A stretch of 64,000 bases of DNA from Arthrobacter mobilis (GTDB taxonomy: Bacteria > Actinomycetota > Actinomycetes > Actinomycetales > Micrococcaceae), in contig NZ_JAAZSQ010000007.1 of assembly GCF_012395835.1 (NCBI RefSeq), positions 1 through 64,000 of the forward strand. The letters run 5' to 3'. The notes beneath the pieces were generated by a model. The model searched no databases. It was not told where the DNA came from and was given only the letters and a program-made list of their open reading frames with translations. Numbering within the stretch: the first letter of the stretch is position 1; each line of letters begins with the position of its first letter. The translations under genes were made by a program, and so were the position numbers. Below, in pieces: positions 50,366 through 59,889 of the stretch.

Positions 50366-51922
50366 GTGAGGATGCGCAACCAGGGCGTGGGAACGTGGAT
50401 CCATCGTCGCCGGGTGAAGTCCGCCGGCAAGACCGCGCTGATCAGCGGCGGGGCCGAGCTCAGCTATGACGAGTTCGCCCGCCGGGTGGACCGGCTGGCC
50501 AACGCCTTTGCCGCCCGCGGCGTTGCCAAGGGGGACCGGGTGGCCTACCTGGGCGAGAACCACGCGGCCTTCCTGGAGACCTTCTTCGCCTGCGGGACGT
50601 TGGGGGCGGTGTTCGTGCCGCTGAACACCCGGCTGGCCCCGCCGGAAATCCAGTTCGCGCTGCAGGACTCCGGCAGCCGGGTCCTGGTCCATGCCCGCAC
50701 CCTGGAGCCGCTGGCGGTCCGGGGCGGGAAGGACACCGCGCTGACGCACCGCCTGGTGGTCGAAGATGCCGGTGCCGCCGGGGGGCAGGAACCGCTGCCG
50801 GGCGTGGCCGTCGAGCTGTTCGAGGACGTGATTGCCGGCGGCGAGGACACCCACCCGGACGTGGAGGTCTCGCTGGAGGACGCGGCGATGATCCTGTACA
50901 CCTCCGGCACCACCGGCCGGCCCAAGGGCGCCCTGCTCACGCACGGGAACATGACCTGGAACAGCGTCAACGTGCTGGTCGACTACGACATGGTCAGCAG
51001 CGACATCGCCCTGATGATCGCCCCGATGTTCCACGTCGCCTCGCTGGGCATGGGCGTGCTGCCGGCCCTGCTCAAGGGCGCCACCGTGATCCTGGAGCCG
51101 CGCTTCGAGCCCGGCCGCACGCTGCACCTGATCGAGAAGTACCGGGCCACGAGCATCAGCGGGGTGCCGACGACCTACCAGATGCTCTGCGAGCACCCGG
51201 ACTGGGAGAGCACCGACATCAGCTCCCTGACCAAGCTCACCTGCGGCGGTTCGGCCGTGCCGATGCGCGTGCTGGAGGCCTACGAGAACCGCGGGCTGTC
51301 CTTCACGGGCGGCTACGGCATGACCGAGACCGCGCCCGGGGCCACCAGCCTGGCCCCGGACAAGTCCCGGGACAAGGCAGGGTCCGCCGGCCTGCCGCAC
51401 TTCTTCACCGATGTGCGCATCGCCGATCCGGCCGGGGAGGTGCTGCCGGCCGGCCAGGTGGGCGAAATCCAGATCATGGGCCCGAACGTGATCAAGGAAT
51501 ACTGGAACCGGCCCGACGCGACCGCCGAAAGCTATGCCGACGGCGTGTGGTTCCGGTCCGGGGACATGGGCTATGTGGACGAGGAGGGCTACCTCTACAT
51601 CTCCGACCGGCTCAAGGACATGATCATCTCCGGCGGCGAGAACATCTACCCGGCCGAGGTCGAGCAGATCATCGTCGAGCTGGAGGCGGTCAGCAGCGCC
51701 GCCGTCATCGGCGTCCCGGATGAGAAGTGGGGCGAGGTGCCGCGGGCGATCGTCACCGTCCGCGACGGCTACCAGGTCACGGCCGAAGACATCCAGAACC
51801 ACCTGCAGGGCCGGCTCGCCCGCTACAAGATCCCCAAGAGCATCATCATCGTCGAGGACCTGCCCCGCACCGCCAGCGGCAAAATCCGCAAGGCGGATCT
51901 GCGCAAGCAGTATTCGCAGTAA
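50366..51922 (+). CDS. Acyl/aryl-CoA ligase (AMP-dependent synthetase), CouL-like candidate
   Basis: A 518-residue ANL-family ligase. The P-loop is YTSGTTGRPKGALLTH, A5 is GGYGMTETAPG, A8 is SDRLKDMIISGGENIYPAEVE, and the adenylation Lys lies in PRTASGKIRK. GTG 50366 has AAGGG five bases upstream; ATG 50372 is an alternative. It resembles medium-chain and p-hydroxycinnamate ligases. With the shared MarR site it is the natural first enzyme for the SDR-amidohydrolase-MaoC operon. The substrate is inferred. Its last codons and stop lie in a tandem 28-bp duplication. Confidence 0.85.
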   Translation: MRMRNQGVGTWIHRRRVKSAGKTALISGGAELSYDEFARRVDRLANAFAARGVAKGDRVAYLGENHAAFLETFFACGTLGAVFVPLNTRLAPPEIQFALQDSGSRVLVHARTLEPLAVRGGKDTALTHRLVVEDAGAAGGQEPLPGVAVELFEDVIAGGEDTHPDVEVSLEDAAMILYTSGTTGRPKGALLTHGNMTWNSVNVLVDYDMVSSDIALMIAPMFHVASLGMGVLPALLKGATVILEPRFEPGRTLHLIEKYRATSISGVPTTYQMLCEHPDWESTDISSLTKLTCGGSAVPMRVLEAYENRGLSFTGGYGMTETAPGATSLAPDKSRDKAGSAGLPHFFTDVRIADPAGEVLPAGQVGEIQIMGPNVIKEYWNRPDATAESYADGVWFRSGDMGYVDEEGYLYISDRLKDMIISGGENIYPAEVEQIIVELEAVSSAAVIGVPDEKWGEVPRAIVTVRDGYQVTAEDIQNHLQGRLARYKIPKSIIIVEDLPRTASGKIRKADLRKQYSQ

Positions 51923-51958
51923 CCGCCTGTGCAAGCAGTATTCGCAGTAACCGCCTGC
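51903..51958 (+). repeat. Tandem 28-bp duplication over the ligase stop codon
   Basis: GCAAGCAGTATTCGCAGTAA plus CCGCCTGT (51903-51930) is repeated with one mismatch at 51931-51958. Unit 1 contains the stop codon of the ligase gene. The duplication does not change the protein and is probably recent. Confidence 0.9.
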
Positions 51959-51963
51959 GGTCC

Positions 51964-53256
51964 CTACCCGGCCACCTCGGCCGGGAGGGACCGCTCCAGC
52001 GGGTGGGCCAGTTCGTCCTTCCGCATCCGGCCCAGGACCAGCGCCAGGACCGAAAGTACCGGCAGGACCAGCCCGACCACCAGGAAGATCGACCAGATCG
52101 GCACCAGCCCGGCCAGCGGGCCGGCAGCCGCCATCGACACCGGCATCAGGGCCAGGGAGACGAAGAAGTCCAGGCTGGAGATCCTGCCGAGCAGGTGCGG
52201 GGGCACCCGGCGCTGCAGCAGCGTGCCCCAGATGACCATGCCCGTCCCGCCGGTGGCCCCGACCACGAACAGGCAGGCGGCCATCACCCAGAAACTTCCG
52301 GTCAGGCCGACGGCGGCCAGCGGCAGCGAGCCCGGGCCCCAGAGCATCAGCATCACCGTCAGGTAGCGGCGGGGCAGCCGCAGCGAGGCGGTCACCAGCG
52401 AGCCGGCCGCGCCGCCGGCCCCGTAGATGGCCAGCAGGAAGCCGAAGGTCCTCGAATCCCCGCCCAGCTGCTCCTGTACGGCGAACGGCAGCAGTACCTC
52501 GATCGGCCCCATGAACAGCAGCACGGCCACCACGGCCCACAGCAGCGTCCACAGCAGCCACGGGGTCTTCACCGTGTAGGCGACGCCCTCGCGCAGATCC
52601 ACCAGGACCGAACGCTTGGCGGGCACCGAGGTGCCGTCCGGGCCCATCTCCCTGGAGGCAGCCGCCGGCTCGCGGCCCAGCAGGTTCAGGATGCCGAGGG
52701 CGGTCAGATGGCAGCAGGCGATCCACCCGATGGCGGCCGCCGGGGAGAAGGCGGCGACCACCATGCCCGCCGCGGCGGGGCCGGCGGCCTGCTGCAGCAG
52801 CGGCCGCATGGTCCCCTCCATGCCGTTGGCCGCCAGCAGGTCCTCCGCCGGAAGGATCCGGGGCAGGATCGCCGAGTACGCCGGAAAGAAGAACGCCGCC
52901 CCGACGCCGAGCAGGAACGCGGCCGCCGCCAATTGCCACAGCTGCAGCGTGCCCGTGAGCGCCAGCACCCCGGTGCTGCCGACGGCGAGCAGGTTGACGG
53001 CTTCGACGGCGATGATCAGTCGGCGCCGCGGCAGCCGGTCCGCCGCGATCCCGCCGAGCAGGACGAAGGCGAGCAGGCCGGCACCGGCGGCGGCGGTTAC
53101 CAGGGACAGTTCGACCGGACCGCCGCCCAGGGCCATGACCTGGTAGACCAAGGCGACAGCCCACATGCCGGTGCCGAAGATGGAGATGGCAAGGGCTGCG
53201 ATCAGGATGCGGTAGTTGCGGTGCGCAAACGGGCGCATCGCGCGGGGTGCGGGCAC
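51964..53256 (-). CDS. MFS exporter (EntS/MFS_3-like)
   Basis: A 430-residue, 12-TM transporter: FAHRNYRILIAALAISIFGTGMW opening, GGIAADRLPRRRLI in loop 2-3, and RISSLDFFVSLALMPVSMAAAGPLA in the second half, typical of the EntS-type exporters. GTG 53256 has GAGGA five bases upstream. It is convergent with the CoA ligase. The substrate, perhaps a siderophore or drug, is unknown. Confidence 0.82.
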   Translation of the reverse strand: MPAPRAMRPFAHRNYRILIAALAISIFGTGMWAVALVYQVMALGGGPVELSLVTAAAGAGLLAFVLLGGIAADRLPRRRLIIAVEAVNLLAVGSTGVLALTGTLQLWQLAAAAFLLGVGAAFFFPAYSAILPRILPAEDLLAANGMEGTMRPLLQQAAGPAAAGMVVAAFSPAAAIGWIACCHLTALGILNLLGREPAAASREMGPDGTSVPAKRSVLVDLREGVAYTVKTPWLLWTLLWAVVAVLLFMGPIEVLLPFAVQEQLGGDSRTFGFLLAIYGAGGAAGSLVTASLRLPRRYLTVMLMLWGPGSLPLAAVGLTGSFWVMAACLFVVGATGGTGMVIWGTLLQRRVPPHLLGRISSLDFFVSLALMPVSMAAAGPLAGLVPIWSIFLVVGLVLPVLSVLALVLGRMRKDELAHPLERSLPAEVAG

Positions 53257-53334
53257 GGGAATCCTCGGGAAAATCAGGCGGGGTACCAGTATGCTCCGTG
53301 CGGCCGGGCTGGACAAACCGGCCGCAGGTCGGCG

Positions 53335-53949
53335 CTAATCCGTCTCCGGGCCGCCCTTGTCCTCGGACGGGGCAACCGCGCGCACCGACGATTCCGGAAC
53401 CCAGACCACATCCCCGTGCTCGGCATTGGCGCGCCGGGACAGTACGAACAGCAGGGTGGAGAGCCGGTTCAGGTAGCGGGCGGTTTCAGGATTGACCGTG
53501 GCGGGGTGGTGCTCGATGGCCAGCCAGACCGTCCGTTCGGCTCGCCGCACGGCCGTGCGGGCCTGGTAGAGCAGGGCTGCGGCCATGGTCCCGCCGGGCA
53601 GGACCATGCCGGCCAGGCCCTCCACCTCCTGCCGGAAATGGCCGATCGCTCGTTCGAGGCGTTCGGTATGCGCAGGAATGATCCTGGCCTGCGCGGGCTC
53701 CGGGCTGGCCAGGGGAACGCTCAGGTCGGCCGCCAGATCAAAGAGGTCGTTCTGCACACTGACCAGGACGGCAGTCAGCTGGACAGGCATGCCGCCTCCG
53801 GCCATCGCGACGCTGACCGCCGCATTCGCGGCGTCGCACTCGTCGTAGGCACGGACCCGCACATCGTTCTTGGAGATTTCGCCGTGGCCGCCGAATACCG
53901 TGGTGCCGAAGTCCCCCCGGCTGAAGTCGGATCCGCTGGTGCCGTCCAT
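53335..53949 (-). CDS. PduO-type cob(I)alamin adenosyltransferase
   Basis: About 204 residues. GDFGTTVFGGHGEISKNDVRVRAYDECDAANAA is the ATP:cobalamin adenosyltransferase signature, and the C-terminal RTAVRRAERTVWL and LNRLSTLLFVLSRRAN complete the helical bundle. ATG 53949 is favoured; GTG 53958 overlaps a TATAGT box, so the message may be leaderless. It makes adenosylcobalamin. No B12-dependent mutase is near it. It is divergent from a BCCT transporter gene. Confidence 0.85.
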   Translation of the reverse strand: MDGTSGSDFSRGDFGTTVFGGHGEISKNDVRVRAYDECDAANAAVSVAMAGGGMPVQLTAVLVSVQNDLFDLAADLSVPLASPEPAQARIIPAHTERLERAIGHFRQEVEGLAGMVLPGGTMAAALLYQARTAVRRAERTVWLAIEHHPATVNPETARYLNRLSTLLFVLSRRANAEHGDVVWVPESSVRAVAPSEDKGGPETD

Positions 53950-54051
53950 GGCTGCCACTATACTGAACGATACGATTCACGACGACGAGATGTGCCTCCC
54001 GCATACCGGATTCCCACCGCACCGCAGCGGTCATAAGCCAATGAGGATTCC

Positions 54052-55755
54052 ATGAGCAGCGACCAGCCGGACCATGCACCCGAAACACGTTTGGGAGACG
54101 CCATCAGCGCGCCGGCTGCGGCAGGCTGGGCCACCGTGGACAAGACCGTGTTCGGCATCGCCGGCGCCATTATCCTGGCCGTGTGCATCCTGGGCGTCGT
54201 CTTCACCGACGCTGTCGGGAACGCGGCCGGAGCCGCCCTGGGCTGGGTCACCGGGACCTTCGGCTGGCTTTTTATTCTGGCCGCCACCGGCTTCGTGGTC
54301 TTTTCCCTGGTGCTGGCCTTCGGCCGGTACGGCAACATTCCGCTCGCGCAGGAAGGCGAAGAGGCGGAATTCTCCACGCTCTCCTGGATCGCCATGATGT
54401 TCAGCGCCGGCATGGGGATCGGGCTGATGTTCTTCGGTGTCTACGAACCGGTCACCCATCTGGCTTCGCCGCCACCCTTCGTGGACGCGGCGCCGGGCAC
54501 GGCGGAGGCAGCCAACGCCGCCATGGCCTACACCCTGTTTCACTGGGGGCTGCATCCCTGGGCCATCTATTCCGTGGTCGGCCTGGCCTTGGCCTACTCC
54601 ACCTACCGGATGGGCCGGGGCAACCTGATGAGCGCACCCTTCCAGTCGATTTTCGGCCGCGAGCGGATCGAGGACCGGGGCTGGGGCAAGCCGATCGACA
54701 TCCTGGCCATTATCTGCACCAAATTCGGTTCGGCCACCTCGCTGGGCCTGGGTGCGCTGCAGATCGCTGCCGGCCTCGCGCTGCTGCGGACGGGGCAGTT
54801 CGAGGAGAATCCAACCACCGCCGCGCCGATCATCATCATCTGTGTGCTGACGGTCGGCGTCGTCATCTCCGCCGCCAGCGGAATCTCCCGGGGCATCAAG
54901 TGGCTGAGCAATACCAACATGGTCCTGGCCGGGGTGCTGCTGACCTTCGTCTTCGTGGTCGGCCCCACGATCTTCATCCTGAATTTGGTGCCGGCCTCGA
55001 TCGGTGACTATCTGGGCAACCTGCTGTCAATGAGCTTCCACTCGGCAGTCTTCGGCGGCGGCGAGTGGCTGGCCAGCTGGACCATCTTCTACTGGGCCTG
55101 GTGGATCTCCTGGACCCCGTTCGTCGGCACATTCATCGCCAGGATCTCCCGCGGCCGCACGGTTAAGGAGTTCGTGCTCGGGGTGCTGCTGGTCCCTACC
55201 GCCGTCAGCGTGGTCTGGTTCAGCATTTTCGGCGGGGCAGGCATCCACCTGCAGCTGGGCGGGGTGGACATCGCCGGAACGGGCAGCGAAGCGGCCGGTT
55301 TCTTCGCGGCGCTGCAGCAATATCCGTTCTTTGTTGGCGCAGCCCTCGTGGTCATGGTCCTGACGGCTGTGTTCTTCGTCAGCGGGGCCGATGCCGGCTC
55401 CCTGGTGCTGGGCACACTCTCCTCGCGCGGCCGCAAGGAGCCGTGGAAGCCGCTGGTGATCCTCTGGGCTGTGCTTACCGGAGCCGTGGCCGCAGTGCTG
55501 CTGTTCGTCGGCGGCCTGCGTGCCCTGCAGACCTTCACCATCCTGGCGGCGAGCCCGTTCGTGCTGATCATTATCGGCCTATGCGTCGCGCTTTTCGTGG
55601 ACCTGCGCAGGGACCCGCTGCGCCAGCGCCGGCCGGGCCCGGTCCGCGGTGCGGTTGCCGTGCCGACCACTGTGCCGTTTGCCGAACCGGTGGAAGATAC
55701 CGAGGAAACCGGCGACGGCGTTTCCGGGGAACCGGAGGCACCCCGGCAAGCCTGA
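54052..55755 (+). CDS. BCCT-family transporter
   Basis: A 567-residue protein with 12 TM helices. GMGIGLMFFGVYEP and the aromatic box FYWAWWISWTPFVGTFIARISRGRT are the BCCT signatures for glycine betaine, choline or carnitine carriers. The Gly-Met-Gly-Ile-Gly motif of TM3 fits sodium-dependent betaine types. GAGGATTCC precedes the ATG. An acidic C-terminal tail of about 40 residues may sense osmotic state. It is divergent from the cobalamin adenosyltransferase. Confidence 0.93.
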   Translation: MSSDQPDHAPETRLGDAISAPAAAGWATVDKTVFGIAGAIILAVCILGVVFTDAVGNAAGAALGWVTGTFGWLFILAATGFVVFSLVLAFGRYGNIPLAQEGEEAEFSTLSWIAMMFSAGMGIGLMFFGVYEPVTHLASPPPFVDAAPGTAEAANAAMAYTLFHWGLHPWAIYSVVGLALAYSTYRMGRGNLMSAPFQSIFGRERIEDRGWGKPIDILAIICTKFGSATSLGLGALQIAAGLALLRTGQFEENPTTAAPIIIICVLTVGVVISAASGISRGIKWLSNTNMVLAGVLLTFVFVVGPTIFILNLVPASIGDYLGNLLSMSFHSAVFGGGEWLASWTIFYWAWWISWTPFVGTFIARISRGRTVKEFVLGVLLVPTAVSVVWFSIFGGAGIHLQLGGVDIAGTGSEAAGFFAALQQYPFFVGAALVVMVLTAVFFVSGADAGSLVLGTLSSRGRKEPWKPLVILWAVLTGAVAAVLLFVGGLRALQTFTILAASPFVLIIIGLCVALFVDLRRDPLRQRRPGPVRGAVAVPTTVPFAEPVEDTEETGDGVSGEPEAPRQA

Positions 55756-55796
55756 CGACGGCGCGGCGCGGCGAAGCAGTGTGAGGCTGCGCCGCG

Positions 55797-56771
55797 CTAC
55801 CGGATGGCGGCCAGGGCCGCGCGGGCAGCTTCGGCGACGGACGTGGCGGCCGCGCGCAGCCCGTCGCGGGCGCCTGCCGGCAGCAGGTCCGGCCGGGCAG
55901 CGAACCGTCCGGCCTCGAGTACGGCGGGCAGGGCAATGAAGGTCTCCGGCATGTCCTCCAGCCCGCCGGTCCAGATGGCCGCAGGGTGCACCGAGCCGTC
56001 GGCCATGGCCTGGACAATCCTGGACACCCCGGCCGGCGTGGCCCAGCCCGTGCTGCGGCCGGGCTTGAGCGCCGACCAGCGCGCGAACCACCCGTTGACG
56101 TCCTCCATCACCCGCGCCTGCTGGCCGGCATCGAGCCGGACCGGGGCACCCTTGACGGTCAGCGCCTCGAACAGCGGGACCTGGTGCCCGCCGTGCTCGC
56201 CCAGCATCAGCCCGCCGACGTCGCCAACGTCCGCCCCGAGTTCCTTGGCCACGGCCATGCGGAACCGGACGGTGTCATTCAGGCTGTAGCCGCAGATCCG
56301 TGCCGGATCGATGCCGGAAGTTTGGGCCAGGCAGTCGGCCAGGATGTCCACCGGGTTGGACAGGATCATCACGATGCCGCTGTCGCCGGCCAGGGACCGG
56401 ATCATCGGTGTCAGCGTGCCCAGCAGCCGCAGGTTTGCCGCCAGGAAGTCGCGGCGGTCGCCGTCGGGGACCTCGGGGATCGACGCGGCGAGGACCACCA
56501 GGTCCACCGCGGTTCCGTCCTCCGGGCGGCGGGGATGCAGCCGGGTCCGGGTGTTGCCGGCGATGACCTGTGTCTCGGCGATGTCGATGGCATGCGCCCG
56601 CACGAGGTTCTCGTTCAGGTCGATCATGTACAGGTCGCCGGCCTGGCTGTTTTCGGCCAGCCGTTCGGACACCCCTGAACCGATCAGGCCGGCTGCGCCG
56701 ATCACCGCGGCGGAGCGCGGCCAGGCCGCTGCCGTCCGCCCGCCGGACTCCGGGAACTCGTCGCCGTGCAT
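55797..56771 (-). CDS. Malate/lactate dehydrogenase-family protein
   Basis: A 324-residue NAD-dependent dehydrogenase. It has GAAGLIGSG as nucleotide loop, LSNPVDILADCLAQ, and GEHGGHQVPLFEA with the catalytic His. ATG 56771 has AAAGGACATCC upstream. It is convergent with the BCCT gene. It is divergent enough that malate against lactate or another 2-hydroxy acid cannot be decided. The 226 bases upstream contain no gene. Confidence 0.85.
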   Translation of the reverse strand: MHGDEFPESGGRTAAAWPRSAAVIGAAGLIGSGVSERLAENSQAGDLYMIDLNENLVRAHAIDIAETQVIAGNTRTRLHPRRPEDGTAVDLVVLAASIPEVPDGDRRDFLAANLRLLGTLTPMIRSLAGDSGIVMILSNPVDILADCLAQTSGIDPARICGYSLNDTVRFRMAVAKELGADVGDVGGLMLGEHGGHQVPLFEALTVKGAPVRLDAGQQARVMEDVNGWFARWSALKPGRSTGWATPAGVSRIVQAMADGSVHPAAIWTGGLEDMPETFIALPAVLEAGRFAARPDLLPAGARDGLRAAATSVAEAARAALAAIR

Positions 56772-56997
56772 GGATGTCCTTTCGCGCTGGTGGTGCAGGC
56801 CGTGCAGGCCCAAGACCACGCTAGGAGGATCGGCCCTATCGCGCCAATGAATTATCTGCCAGCCAGACATAGACACTGATCATGTGTCCGCCCGGGCCGG
56901 TCCGGCAGCCCTCGTTTGCCTGCCGGAACCGCGGTGTAGCCATCTGGCTTCTGAACGATTACCTCGAATCCAGTACCGAGCGGATTGGGTACGGCGC

Positions 56998-57543
56998 CTA
57001 AAGCTCCTTGAACAGCACCCTCCAGTAGGCACGCCAGTGTTCCACGGCCTCCTGCGAATCCAGCTTCGTATGGTTGATGCCCATGCCGGCCTTGCCCGGG
57101 GCCTTCTGGTAGATGTCCAGGCTCACCCGGCTGCCGTCGGACAGCGCGGCCCGCCAGTAGCGCCACTTCTCGGTTGAACTGGTGGCCGGTTCCTTCTCCA
57201 GCGGCACCCCGGAGAACTCCCCGCGCCCGGCGACCAGGGTGCACCAGGCCTCCAGTGCCTCGTCCATGCTGCCGGGGAAGGTTTTGCTGACCCCGACCTG
57301 GAAGTCGCCGTCGCAGCTCTGCCCGGGCTGCCGGCGCCCGATGTGCTGCTCGTAGGCCACGGTCACGCTCTGCGCCCACCAGCCGGCATTCGGGTGCGCT
57401 TCCAGCAGCCGTTCGTGGGCGTGCTTCGCGATCTCCTTGTGCGGCAGGTCCTGGCCGCCGACCCCGTCCAGGAACTCCACCCAGTTCTCCCAGCCGGTGC
57501 CGGTGGCCTTTTCGATCGCCGCAGTGTTGGATGCCTTGGTCAT
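56998..57543 (-). CDS. DUF4287-like hypothetical protein
   Basis: A 181-residue soluble protein. The N-terminal segment GWENWVEFLDGVGGQDLPHKEIAK and NAGWWAQSVTVAYEQHIGRR resemble DUF4287 proteins. The C-terminal half (STEKWRYWRAALSDGSRVSLD) is rich in Trp and may be an SRPBCC-like fold. The ribosome site is weak. The gene ends 24 bases after the start side of the epimerase-like gene and is probably a separate unit. The function is unknown. Confidence 0.7.
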   Translation of the reverse strand: MTKASNTAAIEKATGTGWENWVEFLDGVGGQDLPHKEIAKHAHERLLEAHPNAGWWAQSVTVAYEQHIGRRQPGQSCDGDFQVGVSKTFPGSMDEALEAWCTLVAGRGEFSGVPLEKEPATSSTEKWRYWRAALSDGSRVSLDIYQKAPGKAGMGINHTKLDSQEAVEHWRAYWRVLFKEL

Positions 57544-57566
57544 GAGGACCAGCCTAGCGGCAGCGG

Positions 57567-58601
57567 CTACCGCGGCCGCAGCGTGGGCGACGCCTCGACG
57601 CCGTCACCGGCGCTGAGCCCGTCCAGCACGGCCTGCAGCGCCTGCAGCGAATTGTGCCTGGGCACCCATCCCAGTTCCCGCCGCACCCGCTGGGTGCTCA
57701 TCACCGGCACACTCTTCGCCATGTCGATCCAGCCGGGATCCGTAGCCTGCAGCCGCAGCGCCCAGGTGATGCCGACGACGGCGCGCACCAACCCCACCGG
57801 GACGTTGAGGACCCGGCGGGCCCCGAGCATCCCGGCCAGCAGGTCCGGGGTGAACACCGGATCAGCCGCCACGTTGAAGGCTCCCGAGGCGCGCTGGTCC
57901 ACGATCTGCCAGTAGGCGTCGGCAATGTCCTCGGCGTGGACCACCTGGAACTTGAACTGCCGCGGCACCGGCAGCAGCGGCAGCCACAACCGGTTCAGGA
58001 ACGACTTGGGCACCAGCGGCCCGAGGAAATAGCGGCCGATCTGGCTGCCGGCATCGGTCTGGAAGATGAGTCCTGGCCGTACCCGGGCCACCGGGATATA
58101 GGGGTGGTCCCGCTCGAAGTCGTCCAGCAGTTCCTCCTGCTCGCCCTTCCACCGGCTGTAGTGCGATGTCGCGATCCCGCGGGCCGGCCAGCTCTCGTCC
58201 ACCGGGCGGTCCTTCGGCCCCGGGCTGTAGGCGCCGACCGACGAGGCGCAGACGAAGTGCCGTACCCCGGCCTCGGCGGCCGCGGCCAGCACGTTCGCGG
58301 TGCCGTCCACATTGATCCGGCGCATGAACGGCTCGTTGTGGTTGGGCTGCAGGACCCAGGCCAGGTGGACGACGGCGTCGCATTCCCGCAGCGCACCCAC
58401 CAGCCTCTCGCGGGAGTAGCCGGAGGCGATATCGATCGAGTGCCATTCCACGCCGTCGTACGGTTCGGCCGAGGCCGCCGGCAGCCGGCGGGCAATGCCG
58501 ATCACCTGCACGTCGTTGCCGCGTTCGCGCCGGGCCTGCTTGATCCGGCGCAGCAAGGCGGTTCCGACATTGCCGGTGGCTCCGATAATGGCAACTCGCA
58601 T
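57567..58601 (-). CDS. NAD-dependent epimerase/dehydratase-family protein
   Basis: A 344-residue extended [12 protein letters not shown] is the nucleotide loop, SSVGAYS and SHYSRWK give the catalytic Ser-Tyr-Lys set, and [16 protein letters not shown] is typical. The start at 58601 begins [10 protein letters not shown]. No clear ribosome site is visible. It is divergent from the LLM gene with an 11-bp inverted repeat between them. The substrate is unknown. Confidence 0.83.
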   Translation of the reverse strand: MRVAIIGATGNVGTALLRRIKQARRERGNDVQVIGIARRLPAASAEPYDGVEWHSIDIASGYSRERLVGALRECDAVVHLAWVLQPNHNEPFMRRINVDGTANVLAAAAEAGVRHFVCASSVGAYSPGPKDRPVDESWPARGIATSHYSRWKGEQEELLDDFERDHPYIPVARVRPGLIFQTDAGSQIGRYFLGPLVPKSFLNRLWLPLLPVPRQFKFQVVHAEDIADAYWQIVDQRASGAFNVAADPVFTPDLLAGMLGARRVLNVPVGLVRAVVGITWALRLQATDPGWIDMAKSVPVMSTQRVRRELGWVPRHNSLQALQAVLDGLSAGDGVEASPTLRPR

Positions 58602-58608
58602 GCGCTCA

Positions 58609-58663
58609 GCTTACCGCCCGAGGGCCCCGGCCCGAGCTTGTGAGGGCAGGGAGGGCGGTAAGC
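58609..58663. promoter_or_regulatory. Inverted repeat between divergent genes
   Basis: GCTTACCGCCC (58609-58619) and GGGCGGTAAGC (58653-58663) are perfect 11-bp arms 33 bases apart. They lie next to the start of the epimerase-like gene and about 118 bases before the LLM gene. They may be two halves of an operator loop or a hairpin. Confidence 0.4.
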
Positions 58664-58780
58664 GGTAGCGGCGGGGACGGGGTGCCAACAGGGTACGAAA
58701 TAAGCCCGCCAGCGCCGTCGTTGTCACTGGTGTGCCCGGGCAACCAAACCGGGCCCCATCGTAACGAAAGGCTGGCCCGC

Positions 58781-59770
58781 GTGTCCGTTCCCCTCTCCAT
58801 CCTGGATCTTGCCCCGGTCTCCGACGGGCAGCCCGTGCGGGAAAGCTTCGAGGCCAGCGTGGCCCTGGCGCAGCTGGCGGAGCAGTCCGGCTACCGGCGG
58901 GTCTGGTACGCCGAGCACCACAACATGCCCTCCATCGCCTCCTCGGCCACCAGCGTGCTGATCGCCCACATCGCCGCGCACACGCAGTCCATCCGCCTCG
59001 GCGCCGGCGGCATCATGCTGCCCAACCACTCCCCGCTGACCATCGCCGAACAGTTCGGCACGCTGGAGACGCTGCACCCGGGCCGGATCGACCTGGGCCT
59101 GGGCCGTGCCCCGGGCAGCGACCAGACCACCCTGCGCGCCCTGCGGCGCGACCCGATGTCCGCCGATTCCTTCCCGCAGGACGTGCTGGAACTGCAGGGC
59201 TACCTGGCCGGCAAGAGCCGGATCCCGGGCGTGGAGGCGGTGCCGGGCAAGGGCACCCACGTCCCGCTGTACATCCTGGGCTCCTCCCTGTTCGGGGCGC
59301 AGCTGGCCGCGGCCCTGGGCCTGCCGTACGCCTTCGCCTCGCACTTCGCCCCGGAGGCGCTGCAGGATGCCGTGGCCCTTTACCGGCGAGAGTTCCGGCC
59401 CTCGGAACAGCTGGCCGAACCGTATGTCATCGCCGGGGCCAACGTCGTGGCGGCGGACAGCAACGAGGAGGCGCAGGCGCAGTTCGAGCGGGTCCGGCGC
59501 CACCGGGTGGCCCGTTTCCTGGTCCGGGACCGCTCGCTCACCGATGCGGAAGCGGACCTGTTGCTGGATTCGCCCCAGGGCCGGCAGATCGCGGGGATGC
59601 TGCGTTACACCGCGGTGGGTACGCCCGCTGCCGTGAAGGAGTACCTGGACGGTTTTGCCTCCCATGCCGGGGCGGACGAGCTGATCGTCGCGCACCAGGC
59701 CATCGACGCCGCGGCGCGGCTGCGCTCGGTGCACCTGCTGGCGGAGGTGTCCGGGCTGGTCAACGCCTAA
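58781..59770 (+). CDS. LLM-class flavin-dependent oxidoreductase
   Basis: A 329-residue luciferase-like TIM barrel: [32 protein letters not shown] and [19 protein letters not shown] are group-1 LLM signatures. GTG 58781 begins [10 protein letters not shown] and is preceded by GAAAGG about ten bases upstream. It oxidises an unknown substrate with FMNH2 or F420. No flavin reductase is adjacent; the FMN reductase at 7560-8120 is too far away to call a partner. Confidence 0.9.
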   Translation: MSVPLSILDLAPVSDGQPVRESFEASVALAQLAEQSGYRRVWYAEHHNMPSIASSATSVLIAHIAAHTQSIRLGAGGIMLPNHSPLTIAEQFGTLETLHPGRIDLGLGRAPGSDQTTLRALRRDPMSADSFPQDVLELQGYLAGKSRIPGVEAVPGKGTHVPLYILGSSLFGAQLAAALGLPYAFASHFAPEALQDAVALYRREFRPSEQLAEPYVIAGANVVAADSNEEAQAQFERVRRHRVARFLVRDRSLTDAEADLLLDSPQGRQIAGMLRYTAVGTPAAVKEYLDGFASHAGADELIVAHQAIDAAARLRSVHLLAEVSGLVNA

Positions 59771-59889
59771 GCCCGGCCGGGCAGCAAGCCTGCCGGAACA
59801 CAGCCGGTACGCCGGGGCACTCGACCAACCGCCCCGCACAGGGTAGACATGGTTCCGGAAGATCAGGCCGGCGGAAGGTCCCGGAAACC

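Noticed and set aside
50273-53164. 963-codon open frame on the minus strand across the CoA ligase and MFS genes
   Set aside because: Composition is that of an antisense shadow (His/Gly/Arg-rich, no family likeness), and the real genes are in other frames.
51727-54036. 769-codon plus-strand open frame
   Set aside because: It crosses the end of the ligase and runs antisense to the MFS exporter and adenosyltransferase; Gln/Arg/His-rich shadow.
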